Made by a program: the position numbers and the translations under genes. Under the pieces are notes generated by a model, which saw only the letters and a program-made list of their open reading frames with translations, made no database searches and was not told the DNA's origin. A DNA stretch of 36,122 nucleotides, from NCBI RefSeq assembly GCF_000003605.2, contig NW_003156234.1:652668-688789 (forward strand). Direction: 5' to 3'. This document shows, one piece after another, positions 10,935-21,962 of the stretch (positions are counted from its first letter, which is position 1; each line of letters starts with the position of its first letter). The DNA is from Saccoglossus kowalevskii (taxonomy: Eukaryota > Hemichordata > Enteropneusta > Harrimaniidae).

Positions 10935-11462
10935 TTTAATGGAGTTGAATCAAGTCTGATATGTAGGTTGGTTTTGATCCATGAAGTGCATTGTATGTGT
11001 GTAGTATGATCTGGGAGCCAATGTATTTGATGTAGAACAGGGGTAATATGGTTGAACTTTTTTCAACGTGTAATGAGACGAGCAGCACAATTCTGTGCCC
11101 TTTGAAGTAGATGTATTTGTGTGCCGGGTAAGCCATATAGTAAGGCATTGCAATAGTCCAGTTTAGCAACAAGAATGGAACATACTAATTTAGAACAGGT
11201 TTCAGCGGATAGATACTGTCGGATGTGTCCAATACGTCGGATGTGCATGTACATACTTTGACATATAGTGGTGATATGTTTTCTGTACTGAAGGGTGTCA
11301 TCAAATATTACTCCAATATTACGAGCGACTTGTCAGTACAAGTATAGATAGATAGATAGATGTAGATTCAAGTTGAAAACATTTATAAGTGGATTGGGAG
11401 ACAGGTCATATTTGGAACGGATTAGCATAACTTCCGTTTTTTCATCGTTCAGCTGTTTCATG
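10935..11462 (-). pseudogene. L2/CR1-type LINE reverse transcriptase fragment, antisense
   Basis: Minus-strand translation from about 11455 down reads KTEVMLIRSKYDL, then (after frameshifts) IRRIGHIRQYLSAETCSKLV, SILVAKLDYCNALLYGLP and LLQRAQNCAARLITR. The end shows HTYNALHGSKPTYISDLI. This is the palm/thumb end of an APE-type LINE reverse transcriptase; the DYCN(S/A)LLYGLP and QNCAARL motifs are typical of the L2/CR1/jockey group. The catalytic FADD motif lies upstream of the retained piece and is absent. The copy has at least two frame changes and starts abruptly. It lies in the opposite orientation to the RLE-type LINE 260 bp away, so the two are separate insertions. Confidence 0.82.
11343..11363. 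repeat. (GATA)n microsatellite
   Basis: A short run of ATAGATAGATAGATAGATG lies within the antisense LINE fragment. It is a simple repeat of about five units. Confidence 0.9.
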
Positions 11463-11561
11463 CATTAATACGACCGGACATTATGGCTCCTACTATTAAT
11501 GAAATATTCATATTTCAGATCGAATGTCATTTCGCAGTAACAATAATATGCATATATTACC

Positions 11562-12390
11562 ATTCTGGAAATTGAGAAATTCAATACAACGCAATTTTAT
11601 AGCATGTCTAAGTAATAGATGCATTATTAATGTTCAGGTTTATATATGTGTTTTGGCGTAACATTTCAGAGCTTTTCAAACATTCAAATTAACGGAAAAA
11701 ATACAAAAATGTTTTTTGTTAATATTTGCAAGGCTGCACATTACTAATGAAATATAGAATTTGGCGTTGAAACGCAATGACGGAATTACGCATTATTTAT
11801 TTAAATAAATAAATACAACTTTCCAAAACACAAATCTTAACTTAAATAGCTTCTATAGTTTTGGTTTGTTCGTGTATAGCTGTCGCACTGTGTTGGCGTG
11901 CTCTTAATCCACAAATGAGCCTCTGACATTGTTTATAGTGTGTTTTGTTTGTTTATAACATACACATACACACTGGAAGATACTCAAGCTAAAGTTCAAT
12001 TTCTGTGGCACAGCTACAGCTATGGTAGTTACAAGATATCTCGATAACATTATCGAGCAGTTTGGGTTATGATTGAGTTTTCGAATCGCACGGAATTCTT
12101 TGCCCCAAGATCGAAGAAGAACTATATTACGAAATCAATTCTGATGTGAAGCATTTCCCATTAGTCTGAAATGCACACCAGGCACGGGTCCAGAAATTCG
12201 ATAAGGGAGGCGCGCTCCTATTGGCGTGGCCGAACCACGTCCGCGCACTTCCGGTGAGCTGGGTTTGTCAATTTATTTGTAAATTATTTCCCCCCTAAAG
12301 CCGCGCGTGAGTTGTCTCTTTGTTTATAAAAAGTGGAGATAAAATATCCAATTATAAATATGTTAAGAATCGTCATATAGGGGTACACAA
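11562..12390. repeat. Dispersed repeat, copy 2 (with 123-bp insertion)
   Basis: This is the second copy of the repeat at 5990-6770, in the same orientation. It differs by an extra 123 bp at 12186-12308, between CACCAGGCAC and GAGTTGT, where copy 1 is continuous. The insert starts GGGTCCAGAAATTCG and ends CCCCTAAAGCCGCGCGT. It is GC-richer than its surroundings and resembles the ends of hAT-like MITEs only loosely. No clean target duplication flanks it. Confidence 0.85.
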
Positions 12391-14303
12391 GATATAAAAC
12401 AAACGACTGACAACACAAGACGACTATTTTTACTCATGTTACCAATGCGTCCGAGCGAAAATTGAACCTTACGTAATTCCTAGTTTAGTTGGTAAGGTGT
12501 GTTTATCACGCATCCGAAATTGAATTCGCAAAAGTCACGACACGATTCCCGACATGACCGAAATGTCCTAGTTATTCATTATACCTTGCAGGATTCTTTA
12601 ATACATAATGAAGGTAGTTAACTCGTGAATTCCCAAATGGTAGATTAATCAATATGAGTTGTAAAATGGTTTATTAGTATTCATTGAGCATTACTGACAG
12701 ACCGACACGTAACACGTTACTTGCAGGGAAAGTGATTCAATGAAAGACGACAATTATTAAGGTTGTGAACGTTGGGAAAACCATTCGTACAAAGCGTGTT
12801 GTTATGTACTGGAAATGCTTAGTATTGCTGTATAAAAAGTATTTGAATTTAAATGAAGGTCAAACTATACAAACTGCAAAATATTGACTTGTCATCAAAT
12901 GTGTTGATGCTGTTTAGAAAGACAATGTAAACTCAAAATCTACAAAGTTAATGAAGACATTTCAAAAATGTTAACTCGAAAGTCTTCATAAATAAACAGC
13001 CATCGAAACTGCAAACAAAACCAATGAATGCGCATAAACGTCGTCATCTGTTATATACACGGAGCTAATTTACATATAAAACATTGAATTCATTTCCATT
13101 AGGATAACACTAAAACTGGAAATAATGCCTGTCAACGCAGAAATAACACAAATGAGTTACTGTACTTGGTCAAGTATCCTCGCCAATGTAAACGGATTGT
13201 TGTTAAATGTATCAGAAGTAACACAGTTATGTAGTATACCTACGTAACCCCAGTCTTCTGAGTGTATAATTGTGAACTACTTAAGTACGTGGGAAAGAAA
13301 AAAAAATACGGTGTTCAATCATTTTAATTATATTCTGAAAACTCGCTTGAAGGGTTCCTATTTTTTCATTTATTAATAGGTAAACTTTGATAGTACAGTG
13401 AATAGCGTGATCGGTTTGCGTCAGAATACTGAGTTTCTCATTACAGAAAAGCCTCATTCTCATTCCATAGTTATCTATTCTGAATAGAACAGAAATTAAC
13501 ATAAATCTGTTTTATAATGTCCAAGGGTCTGTCTTGTCATGATTTATATTTCTGCTTGTTGGTAGTTGCCATGACATTCACTGATAAAGGCTGGCTGATT
13601 AAGGCCAGATGGCAGGACTGGCTGAGATCCGTCGACACGTTCTCGTGAGCTTGTAATTCCCAAGCTTATGCGACATCTTGGAGGGTATGTGGCCAGGGTC
13701 CTGAACGAATGATGTGTATGAATGTCAACTGTGGAATGTTATTGCAAAACCATTGGCGTCTATAAATATAAACTGACGTTGACACTATGATAGTAGTAAA
13801 AAATAATCAATTGTGTTATGACATGTAAAACTTTCGTGTGATTGGCTGTTTGTTTGGAGGCAACGCCTTACAGCTTTGATACTTCCTTGTAATTGGCTAA
13901 GAAGTTGAGAAGTTAATAAAGTGATTTGAAGCTGTCTTAGCGAACGAGTACGAGGCAGTCGGGGAATCGAAGGTGAAACGAATTGAGCTTCTGTGGTTTT
14001 TTGTTAGTCCAACGTGGAGAACATTCGAATTCTGGGTACCAAATTTACACACCACACTATAACCAGGGTTAACATTATGAATAGGAAGTTTCAATAATTT
14101 CGGATTCGGGGAACACGGGCGTAGGTAAATCACACATTTATACAATAAAGACATTTATTTGTCTCTTTGCAGAATTATACTTAATACATTATTTCAAAAG
14201 TTATTTGCAAAAATTACATTTTCCTAATGCTCCTTTTTAAATCTGTTGACACACTCATCAGATTTTTGGCTACAAATTGGCGTTGGGTTTAATATATATA
14301 TAT
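12391..14303. other. No gene recognised; one tRNA-like stretch
   Basis: Mostly AT-rich sequence without coding signatures. At 12480-12545, TAGTTTAGTTGGTAAGG resembles a tRNA D-arm/A box and is followed by a possible GTGTG/CACGC anticodon-like stem. The expected B box is decayed (AATTGAATTCGC), so this is at most a tRNA pseudogene or SINE head. Around 13840-13925 two ATTGGCT (inverted CCAAT) motifs precede AATAAAG and could be a remnant LTR, but no second LTR or internal region was identified. Confidence 0.35.
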
Positions 14304-14905
14304 GGCGTCTTTGTAGACTCTGCTGTTGCATAATTCATGTAAAATATGTCGCGAATTATGCAACATATTGTAGTGATATACTATATATACATTCAACATT
14401 TGAGGCACCGAAAGTAAAGCCTTTCGAAATGAGCCGCATCCAAAGTATAGGCGTATAGAATATCAACACATAAGTTGGGTGTATCTTGGTTCGCTAACCT
14501 GAATTTAACAATTAGGATTAACTCTAAGAACGTAAAGCTGTACATAAATATGCTTTTTAATGTTTAATGCTTCTTTTAACAAATCATGAAAATGTGACCA
14601 CTGCCGGAAAACAAATCACCTTCTTGGTTTTATTATTTCTATTTTGACCTTTTGTATATTATTAAAATTGTAGGAAAAGGTATTTGTCCTCTTTGTTATC
14701 GTTGGCATCGTTGTCGTGGATTTTGTAACACTTTCTTTCTTTGCTTCAAATTGTTTTATGTTAAATGACATGTACAGCAAGTCTCGAATTAGCTAACTGG
14801 TTGGGATTTGACTAAGCAGTTGGCTTTCGAAACTCACCGGTGCCGATATTTGACGTGTCAAGTTTGTGTTACGAAAGTCTAAAGGTGGAACCATAGCTTA
14901 AATAT
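14304..14905. repeat. ~600-bp direct repeat, copy A
   Basis: This region matches 17016-17606 almost throughout, from GGCGTCTTTGTAGACTCTGC to CCATAGCTTAAATAT. The copies start 2712 bp apart. Copy A has about 30 extra bases near 14665-14695 and lacks a 22-bp piece present in copy B at the hairpin boundary. A hairpin lies at 14326-14363, with TTGCATAATTC pairing GAATTATGCAA. I could not match the 5' flank of A to the 3' flank of B, so there is no evidence that these are LTRs. No coding frame is conserved. Confidence 0.92.
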
Positions 14906-16217
14906 AGAATATAAATAGTGACAACTTTGCAAAGTTTTAACTGTGAGACACGTCCCTGGTAATAACGCGATCGTGTCAACGACTGCAGTGATTGGCTGAT
15001 CACATTTTTTACTTTTCCACGCCGTTCTGGTTTATGACAGAGTTGGTAAGATTTGCAAGGGCAGAAAGTGGGATGTGGACAGCGAGGCGTTATCTCAACT
15101 GACGGTTTTGACGAATAAAGCTGGACTAATGTGTATTCATTTGAGGCAAACCAGGTATCTCTACGTGTAAGTGTTATCAAACACAACGCTAGTGTTCACA
15201 ACATATTTATACTTTCTCCCAGAAGCCCGTTTGCTACAGAGTCGGCAACAATATTTGAAAACCATGCGTAATTGATACATATTTGTATATTTGTATATGT
15301 ATACTTTGACATACGGCGTAGACAATGTTAAAAACAAAACTACTACTGACCATGCGCAGCGGAGAAATGAACTACATTAACGAATCTTGTTCTTAAACAA
15401 TGTTAATTAAAAATTGTGAACTGCTAAAAAATACATATATTGTTCAATGGAAAATAACAAAACCAGACGCAATCGAAAGTAATCTTCTTATTCTACGAAC
15501 TTTACAGTTAAAAGTGTCTTGTCAACTCGAATGCGACAGTTTACATGTTCATATACCCAAAGTGTGTGCTTCAATTATGTTGTGTTATCAACGATTAGCG
15601 CGAATGTTCACCGAACTGTTTCGTATTTTGAAAATCCAAAATCGCCATTGGGAACATTATGCGTGGCTTGTCCTTTATTATATGTGGATGACATTACATT
15701 TTTATGTCGGCCAGATTTGCATTAAATGAAGAGTATTAATTCATTAAATTTAACAACATTACTGTCAAACTTCGCATCATCGTCCGACGTGGGATTACAC
15801 CGTGGTTAGTTTTATTTGTGTTTCAGAGGTAGATAGAACAGCGTTAGCAAGACATTGATCGATACAGCTGTGTGTGAGAGATTTAAGTATTTTCAAGTAA
15901 AATCGAATACGGACTCCCTAGTGAGCAAGTAACCATGAAAACAAGCATTATTGCCAGTCTCATTAGTCTCGCTCCGACCCTTAATTTGCAATTGTGGACA
16001 TAGTAATATCAGAGTGGAATAATAAAATTAAACGAACATTACGAGCGTAGTAAAACTAACATCACAAAATTAACAACGCTATTGATCAGGTGTAAATGCC
16101 TAGATCTAAAAATATTATATGACATTTTATATGTGTAAGTAATACAAGACAAGCTGTTTTATTTTTATTGATTTCGAACGAAATTGAAACTGAGACTAAA
16201 TCTCAATAATGTTGTCA
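14906..16217. other. No gene recognised between the two direct repeats
   Basis: The longest open frame (15400-15729) shows no family motif and overlaps a second frame of similar length. CAGTGATTGGCTGATCAC near 14986 and AATAAAGC near 15114 are reminiscent of promoter and polyadenylation signals of an LTR but are isolated. Confidence 0.35.
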
Positions 16218-16378
16218 CAGGGGCGGATACAGGATTTTTGTTATGGGGGGGGGGGTCCAAACTTTAAAATCGCCAGACTAAGTTAATGATTTTTTTTTTA
16301 TATTTTACAAAAACAAATTGAATACATTTTTCAACGGGGGGTCTGGACCCCAAGAACCTCCCTCTAGATCCGCCACTG
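16218..16378. mobile_element. hAT-like MITE
   Basis: A 161-bp non-coding element with inverted ends: CAGGGGCGGATACAGGA at the left, and the right end reads CAGTGGCGGATCTAGAGG on the opposite strand. A GGGGGGGGGG run lies near the left end, and a shorter G/C run with GGACCCC near the right. CAGxGGCGGATC(C)AG ends are typical of a widespread class of hAT-like MITEs in invertebrates. The flanking 8-mers (TGTTGTCA and TATCGCAT) do not match, so the target-site duplication has decayed or the ends are slightly off. Confidence 0.75.
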
Positions 16379-17010
16379 TATCGCATACGAGCTGTAAACG
16401 TGAAATGAAATACCAATACTAGTATACAATTTTTAATAGCAGTGCTGTCGTTCTTTTTTTACATTATTTTTAGAGTGCAACGTGGAAAAATGTAGGGCTT
16501 GTCCCTGTGAAGTTATCTCTCGGACAGCACCAACCAGAATTACCAGCTATAGATCGAATAAATATATCAACAATTATTATTTTCAGTTCACTGTTTGTGA
16601 ACAAATGTGTAATAATTATCTACACCTACCTTCACAAGTTGTCTTTCTGTTCTTCTAAACGTGGCTTTTCTATACACAAATCACGATACGTGTGTGGAAT
16701 ATTCATTGGATGGTGGGGATGTCTACAACGCATGTTCAAATTATTCATGCATTATTGTGATTGGACAAAACATGTTTAATTCATGCAAGACATGTTCAAT
16801 CCAGGGTTATGGTTGTTCAAATTAGGCGCCAGAATATGATTAGCAAATGTGAATACTAATCAGTATCTTTCGAATATCGGGATAAAATATTTGATATAAA
16901 AAAACGAATGGAGAAACAGTAATCAAAACCAGAATAACAGTCTTACGACGTCTTACCTGTGGGGTGTCGTGGTATTTACAGTGTTGTTTCAGTAACTGAT
17001 ACTGCAGAAA

Positions 17011-17103
17011 CAGAAGGCGTCTTTGTAGACTCTGCTGTTGCATAATTCATGTAAAATATGTCGTGAATTATGCAACATATTGTAGTGATATACCCGCCTT
17101 CTG
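17011..17103. repeat. 93-bp fold-back hairpin unit
   Basis: The outer arms CAGAAGGCG (17011-17019) and CGCCTTCTG (17095-17103) are perfect inverted repeats, extended one pair by A17010/T17104. The inner arms TTGCATAATTCATG and CGTGAATTATGCAA (17038-17075) form a 14-bp stem with one G-T pair and a loop of about 10 bases. The whole could be a tiny fold-back transposon or a stem-loop RNA. It overlaps the start of direct-repeat copy B; copy A has the inner stem but not the outer arms. Confidence 0.8.
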
Positions 17104-17606
17104 TGAAAGCTTACTGTATATACATTCAACATTTGAGGCACCGAAAGTATAGCCTTTCGAAATGAGCCGCATCCAATGTATAGGCGTATAGAATATCAAC
17201 ACATAAGTTGGGTGTATCATGGTTCGCTAACCTGAATTTAACAATTAGGATTAACTCTAAGAACGTAAAGCTGTACATAAATATGCTTTTTAATGTTTAA
17301 TGCTTCATTTAACAAATCATGAAAATGTGACCATTGCCGGAAAACAAATCACCTCCTTGGTTTTATTATTTCTATTTTGACCTTTTTTGTATTATGTTTT
17401 CGTTGGCATCCTTGTCGTGGATTTTGTAACACTTTCTTTCCTTGCTTCAAATTGTTTTATGTTAAATAACATGTACAGCAAGTCTCGAATTACCTAACTA
17501 CTTGGGATTTGACTAAGCAGTTGGCTTTCGAAACTCACCGGTGCCGATATTTGACGTTGCGCGTTTGTATTACGCAAGTCTATGAGAGGAACCATAGCTT
17601 AAATAT
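17016..17606. repeat. ~600-bp direct repeat, copy B
   Basis: This is the partner of 14304-14905 in the same orientation. It carries CGCCTTCTGTGAAAGCTTACTG (two parts: CGCCTTCTG and TGAAAGCTTACTG) after the hairpin, where copy A reads straight into TATATATAC, and it lacks about 30 bp found in copy A. The shared sequence ends at CCATAGCTTAAATAT. Confidence 0.92.
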
Positions 17607-20562
17607 CGATGGAAATCCTATTATCTGAAAATAACAAATTTAATAAAACAAAATGAATTAGAAATTAGTAAAATATCACCACAATCACTAAAGACCGACA
17701 CAAGAAGATCTATGGACCTACAGCTACCACCCAGATAGCAAATTCCCGAGCGAGTTTGCTAATTGGCTGCCCCAATACCTGAGAGATTTGCTGCATTGAA
17801 TTTGTGTCGATAGTTTTATTTTACGAAATTGATTAAATTTCACCTACAATTGTTTTCTTCTAGTTACAACAACTCTTCAAATTGAAAATTTCAATAAATC
17901 GATATGATATTTACATCGTGTAATATAGATACATATTGCCAGGTAATGAGAACCAGATTTTAGTTATGTGTCAATATACAAACGTTCACCCAAACAGAGG
18001 TGGACATACAGTTTTAGCGACCCGAAGAGCTTCGCCTCGGTTGACAATGGGCTCTGAATAATTTTTTAAACAGAAATTGTTGCACTCAATCATGGCTATC
18101 TTCCAGGTCACGCTCGTAGAGCTGAATGAGTTCAAGGGCAGTGCTTGAATTCTATTGAGTTTTATCATTGATGCCTTTTTACTTCCATTGTTGTATTGAT
18201 AAACCTAATTTCAGCAGCTTCAGCCTGGCGAAGAATTGATTTTTATAAACACACACGGCGCCACGCTACACTGCGATCTGGTTTGCATTAGAACACTGAA
18301 ACGAGCTGCACACAAAGCTGCACACTGTTTGAGTATAGGTTTCTGTCAACACCATTCTCTTTCAACAAATACACTGTACATAATATGTTGATATACTGTC
18401 AAAACGCAAAAAAAAAAAAAACTGTGCCGTTACAAGTCAAAGCCCACGACTCTCAGATTTTTTAGGTAGACAACTGCGCAATCGAAGATCGAATTTCTCA
18501 AAGCGCGTAGCGCGCTGGCGAAACGCAAAAATCACGCGCGAAATGGCTACAAAATCCTAGTTTTTTTACCAATTTCGTCAAATAGTGAACGAAAACCTTG
18601 CAAACTAATCAGTTCATGAATATTGCCGCATATCGTGTTCCCTTAACAAGTTATTGGCGTAAATCAGGTAAATTCAGGAATAAGGTACCCGGATGGAGGT
18701 AGACATACGAATATGGCAGCAGGTCGACACACGAGTATGTCTACCTGCAATACGGGAATCTGATTGGTTGTCATGGTAATGAGGTATAATAATTAGATTG
18801 TTGTTTTCATTGTGTATTTATAATCAAGAGTTGCTTTCCCGTCAAAATGTTGCTTAAATATATTGCTGTATTATTGTTAGTAAACTTTTATACACATCGA
18901 GTGTAATTATTCCACAAGAGACAGTTGAGATAACTATTGAAGAACATGAATAATAAGGTTTTCAAGGTTTTTCTTCCAGCCTCGGAACAAAAAAAATAGA
19001 GCCCTGGTGCAAAATTGTGTGTCAGAATTATTCCTACCTAAATTTTACGCACAACGATCGTCTGCAAATATAATTATTTTGTGTTTCACACTGTGTATTT
19101 AATGTTTCTAACCACTCTCACCACTTGAATTGACCTACCGGGAGGTGCTCGAACGACGGTAGTTGTTATTGGGAGTCCGTTTTTGTATCTGCTAGTAACT
19201 AATTTGATGTCGGTCAATTGTAGATAGTTGCAAACATATATATTTTTCGTTTCATTATACGAATACATAATTTCAATCTCATATTTTTGAATGGTGTATA
19301 CTTAAAAGTATAGTCAGTGTAATATTTATGGTTCGTTTTATACTGCGTTATGACGTACTAGGTGAAAATTGACGTAGTGGGGTGCTGTGTAAATTGACCG
19401 ACTTTAGCCCCGACAGCCGAGCGGAAGTTATTCACCTGAGCTGTGGTTGAATAACGTCTGGCTTGAACTAATAGTATTTGAGTCGGCAGTTTCGGTCACA
19501 TCCGGTCGTGAGTCTGTCTAGGTAATTACGATTCATATGTGTAAAGTGACTATCGTTTTGCCTGAAAAAAAAATAATAAAAAACGGGAAATACACAGTCG
19601 GATCTGAGGCCATCTCATCATGTACCAATAATTTTCTTTTGGTCGCCGAATAAATTGAAATGAAAATGACCCACCACAAATTTGTAACTTTTGTAATATT
19701 TTATTGAAATAGAATTCGCCAAAACCGAACAAAAGCTCTTGAAAGATGTTTTTTAGTCACTGTGTGGTTACTACAGACAGTTCGATAGGATATAACCATC
19801 GAGCTATCGGAGATATTTTCTTTCGGACTGATTGTAAAAAAAAAATTGAATATGTCTGCACAGAATTTCATTCGTCCGATTCACCGAGAAAACGCCAGAC
19901 TCGTGACAAATGACCTAGTTTTTCCCAAATCCCAAATTCAACATTTTTGTTTTGTTTTCCTTGTGTTCTAAAGTGATCAATGCTATGCTTGATCATTCGA
20001 GGAAATCTGTGGGTATACCGCCATCTTTGCTGATTAATAGTGTTATTGTCAATGGGCAAGGTTGTAATAATTACGCTATGCTTTATTGTCGAAAACTTTA
20101 TCCTTCGAATAGAAAATAACCCTTTCGTTGAGTGTCGTACGATAACACAGAATGACCAATACGAGGAAGTCTTTATGACGTGGATTTATACGGGGGATTC
20201 TAATATTCTTTATGAATTGGATACGGCTCCGTATCCAGTTCAAGAAAAAACAAGTCTTTAGTGATGTTTTTTTTTTTGGTTGTTTGGTCCCAAAAGAAAA
20301 CCTATTCGATTCAATCCGGGAACGCGTCAACAACACAATACACAAATAATGTCGCCAAATATATCTACAATTTACGTTTTAATGAAACAGCAAGTGAACG
20401 CAAATTTATAACAATATAACGGTAATAAATACGAACTCATTATAAACTCTTGAACACTACAGTTCAGCTAAGTTGGTCATTTACTGACTGTCTGAATCTT
20501 ATATAACAAACAGACGTTTTCTTGGAGCTGATGTTGTAACCGCGGGTAGAGAAATGTTGATT
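17607..20562. other. No gene recognised; two inverted repeats
   Basis: Mostly AT-rich sequence with CpG-containing islands near 18480-18540. A 12-bp perfect inverted repeat, AGGTAGACATAC (18697-18708) with GTATGTCTACCT (18735-18746), encloses 26 bp. Another near-contiguous palindrome, TGGATACGG-CT-CCGTATCCA, lies at 20218-20237. A weak A-box-like CAGCCGAGCGGAAG near 19408 has no B box partner. No exon with convincing splice sites and a known motif was found. Confidence 0.4.
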
Positions 20563-21200
20563 TCACAGTTGTTGAAAAATAGTCGGTGAACAAGAAACAA
20601 TTGCTTGACAAGAAGCAGTTTGGGTCACAATTCTAGATTCGGGCGTAGCTCGACTAAGAATATCGGAAATGTGCCGATGATCTTCCAAGGAGACGGTATC
20701 GTAGTGTTGTAAACTTGACACGTTTTTGTGACCAGTTATCTTCATGATTTGTTGTGGTGGAATACCGGCTTTCGTCAGGGTTTGTACAGTCATCTTCTGA
20801 ACAGAGTGGTTTGTTTTTCTTCTGGTAAAGGACGTGGAAGTGGCATCACGGGGCATGAATGATGCTATCTTGTTTTTCCCCATCGGACGAGAAGAATACC
20901 ACGAAAGTGAGTTGACACGAGATGCGGGAATCGGTTGGATATAAAACGGACTAATCGGACGGTGTCGAACATATTCTCTATTAATTCGGACAGGGTCTCT
21001 GGAACTGTCGGGAAGGGCAAACATGCGAGGGGGAACCACACGCCGATCACCATACTTTCCATCCAGAGTCTTAGTGTCGCGTTCTTTGAACTGCAAAAAT
21101 TCGCGTCCCGCACCATCTCGTTGTACAGTAATATCTCCATGGCACAACTTTCTATGTTCATCCCGGCCGCAAAGTCCGAAATGTTTGGTAATTTTAAGTT
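20563..21200 (-). pseudogene. Crypton-type tyrosine recombinase, copy 1
   Basis: The minus-strand frame (223 codons as drawn, 5' end interrupted) contains FGLCGRDEHRKL with the first catalytic Arg, then LQFKERDTKTLDGKYGDRRV and a mid-region FYIQPIP. RPMGKNKIASFM, TNHSVQKMTVQTL and TGHKNVSSLQHYD follow, ending near SDILSRATPESR. This is the catalytic domain of the Crypton/DUF3504 tyrosine recombinases, which join DNA through a tyrosine-phosphate bond (here the Tyr of QHYD). The second catalytic arginine of HxxR is replaced: the motif reads HSVQ. The N-terminal DNA-binding part is cut off where a Penelope-like element begins near 21200. With the Arg missing, this copy is probably inactive even if once complete. 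Its last 180 bp match the second copy at 25960. Confidence 0.85.
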
Positions 21201-21204
21201 TTCT

Positions 21205-21772
21205 CAGGAAAATATTCAACCGAAATATCACCAAAGTCAGCTATAGCTGTATGAACAATATAAAAGATACCATCAACAGTAAAAACAAACGGCAACTCGC
21301 GACTGATAAGAGCACCACAACTGATAAAACGAAAGTCAACAAACTATGCAATTGTCAGAAAAAAACGGCATGTCCACTGGACGGGAAGTGTTTGCAGTCC
21401 GGTGTGATATACCAAGCGGAAGTTACGCGCTTAGACAAACAAACTAGCGAAAAGTACGTCGGTCTCACTGGAAATGAATTCAAAACAAGGTACAGAAATC
21501 ACACTGCCTCATTTCGTAATCAGGCCTCTAGAAATGCGACAGAACTAAGTAAACATGTTTGGTCACTCAAAGAAAAAAATATTGAGCACAGAATAACATG
21601 GAAAATTCTTGCTCGTGGTAGCCCGTACAGTAGCTCCAGCAAACGATGCATTCTATGTTTGAAGGAAAAAATTATAATAATTTTTAGACCTCACCACTCC
21701 ACACTAAACAAAAGAAATGAACTCGTATCATCATGCCGACACAGATCAAAAGCCTTATTATGTAACACTTAA
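21205..21772 (+). pseudogene. Penelope-like element, linker and GIY-YIG endonuclease
   Basis: From about 21205 the frame reads KVSYSCMNNIKDTINSKNKR, then a cysteine cluster CNCQKK...CPLDGKC (21347-21392). The GIY-YIG domain follows with VIYQAEV, KYVGLTGNEFKTRYRNH, HVWSLKEKNI, SSSSKRCILCLKEK and LNKRNELVSSCRHRSKALL, and a stop codon after LLCNT. This is the C-terminal third of an EN+ Penelope-like element; GIY becomes VIY and YIG becomes YVG, while the catalytic Arg (TRYRNH) is present. The GIY-YIG enzyme nicks the target DNA during insertion. The reverse transcriptase half is absent: the element is 5'-truncated or was joined to the antisense Crypton near 21200. The retained part has no internal stop, suggesting a relatively young insertion. 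Confidence 0.9.
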
Positions 21773-21851
21773 ACCTGTATGTTTTTATTTTTAATTAATA
21801 TGTTAATTTGCGAAGTATATGTATGCTCGTTGGTGCAGTGAATTAAACATA

Positions 21852-21893
21852 AAGCTCCTGATGAGCGAGTTACGAAACAGTGCTGTCGAGTTT
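21852..21893 (+). ncRNA. Hammerhead ribozyme, type I, Penelope-associated
   Basis: The sequence 80 bp after the PLE stop codon fits a type I hammerhead. Stem I is AAGCTC (21852-21857) with GAGTTT (21888-21893): six pairs, one of them G-U. Core box 1 is CTGATGA (21858-21864) and box 2 is GAAA (21874-21877). Stem III is ACAG with CTGU (21877-21880 and 21883-21886) closed by a 2-base loop, and the cleavage nucleotide C is at 21887. Only the closing G-C pair of stem II (21865/21873) is good, and the rest of GCGAGTTAC does not pair well. Self-cleavage of this copy may therefore be weak or lost. Minimal hammerheads are established features of Penelope-like elements, which supports the call. Confidence 0.75.
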
Positions 21894-21936
21894 CAATATT
21901 CATGTAGTTGTGTATTAATTCCTCTATTACCGCATA

Positions 21937-21962
21937 ATATATATATATATATATATATATAT
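21937..21962. repeat. (AT)n microsatellite, LINE 3' tail
   Basis: About 13 AT units. The run directly follows the minus-strand LINE end (CAATAAAGACCATATAT read on that strand). It therefore probably represents the simple-repeat 3' tail with which many non-LTR elements terminate. Confidence 0.85.

Noticed and set aside
12480-12545. Functional tRNA gene
   Set aside because: A-box-like D arm is present but the B box and acceptor stem are decayed; at best a pseudogene or SINE head.
13840-14060. LTR promoter with two inverted CCAAT boxes and AATAAA
   Set aside because: No partner LTR or internal retroelement sequence nearby.
15400-15729. 109-codon open frame between the direct repeats
   Set aside because: No recognisable domain, an overlapping frame of similar length, and codon content typical of AT-rich non-coding DNA.
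14304-17606. LTR retrotransposon bounded by the 600-bp repeats
   Set aside because: No TG...CA ends, primer-binding site, target duplication or coding interior could be seen.
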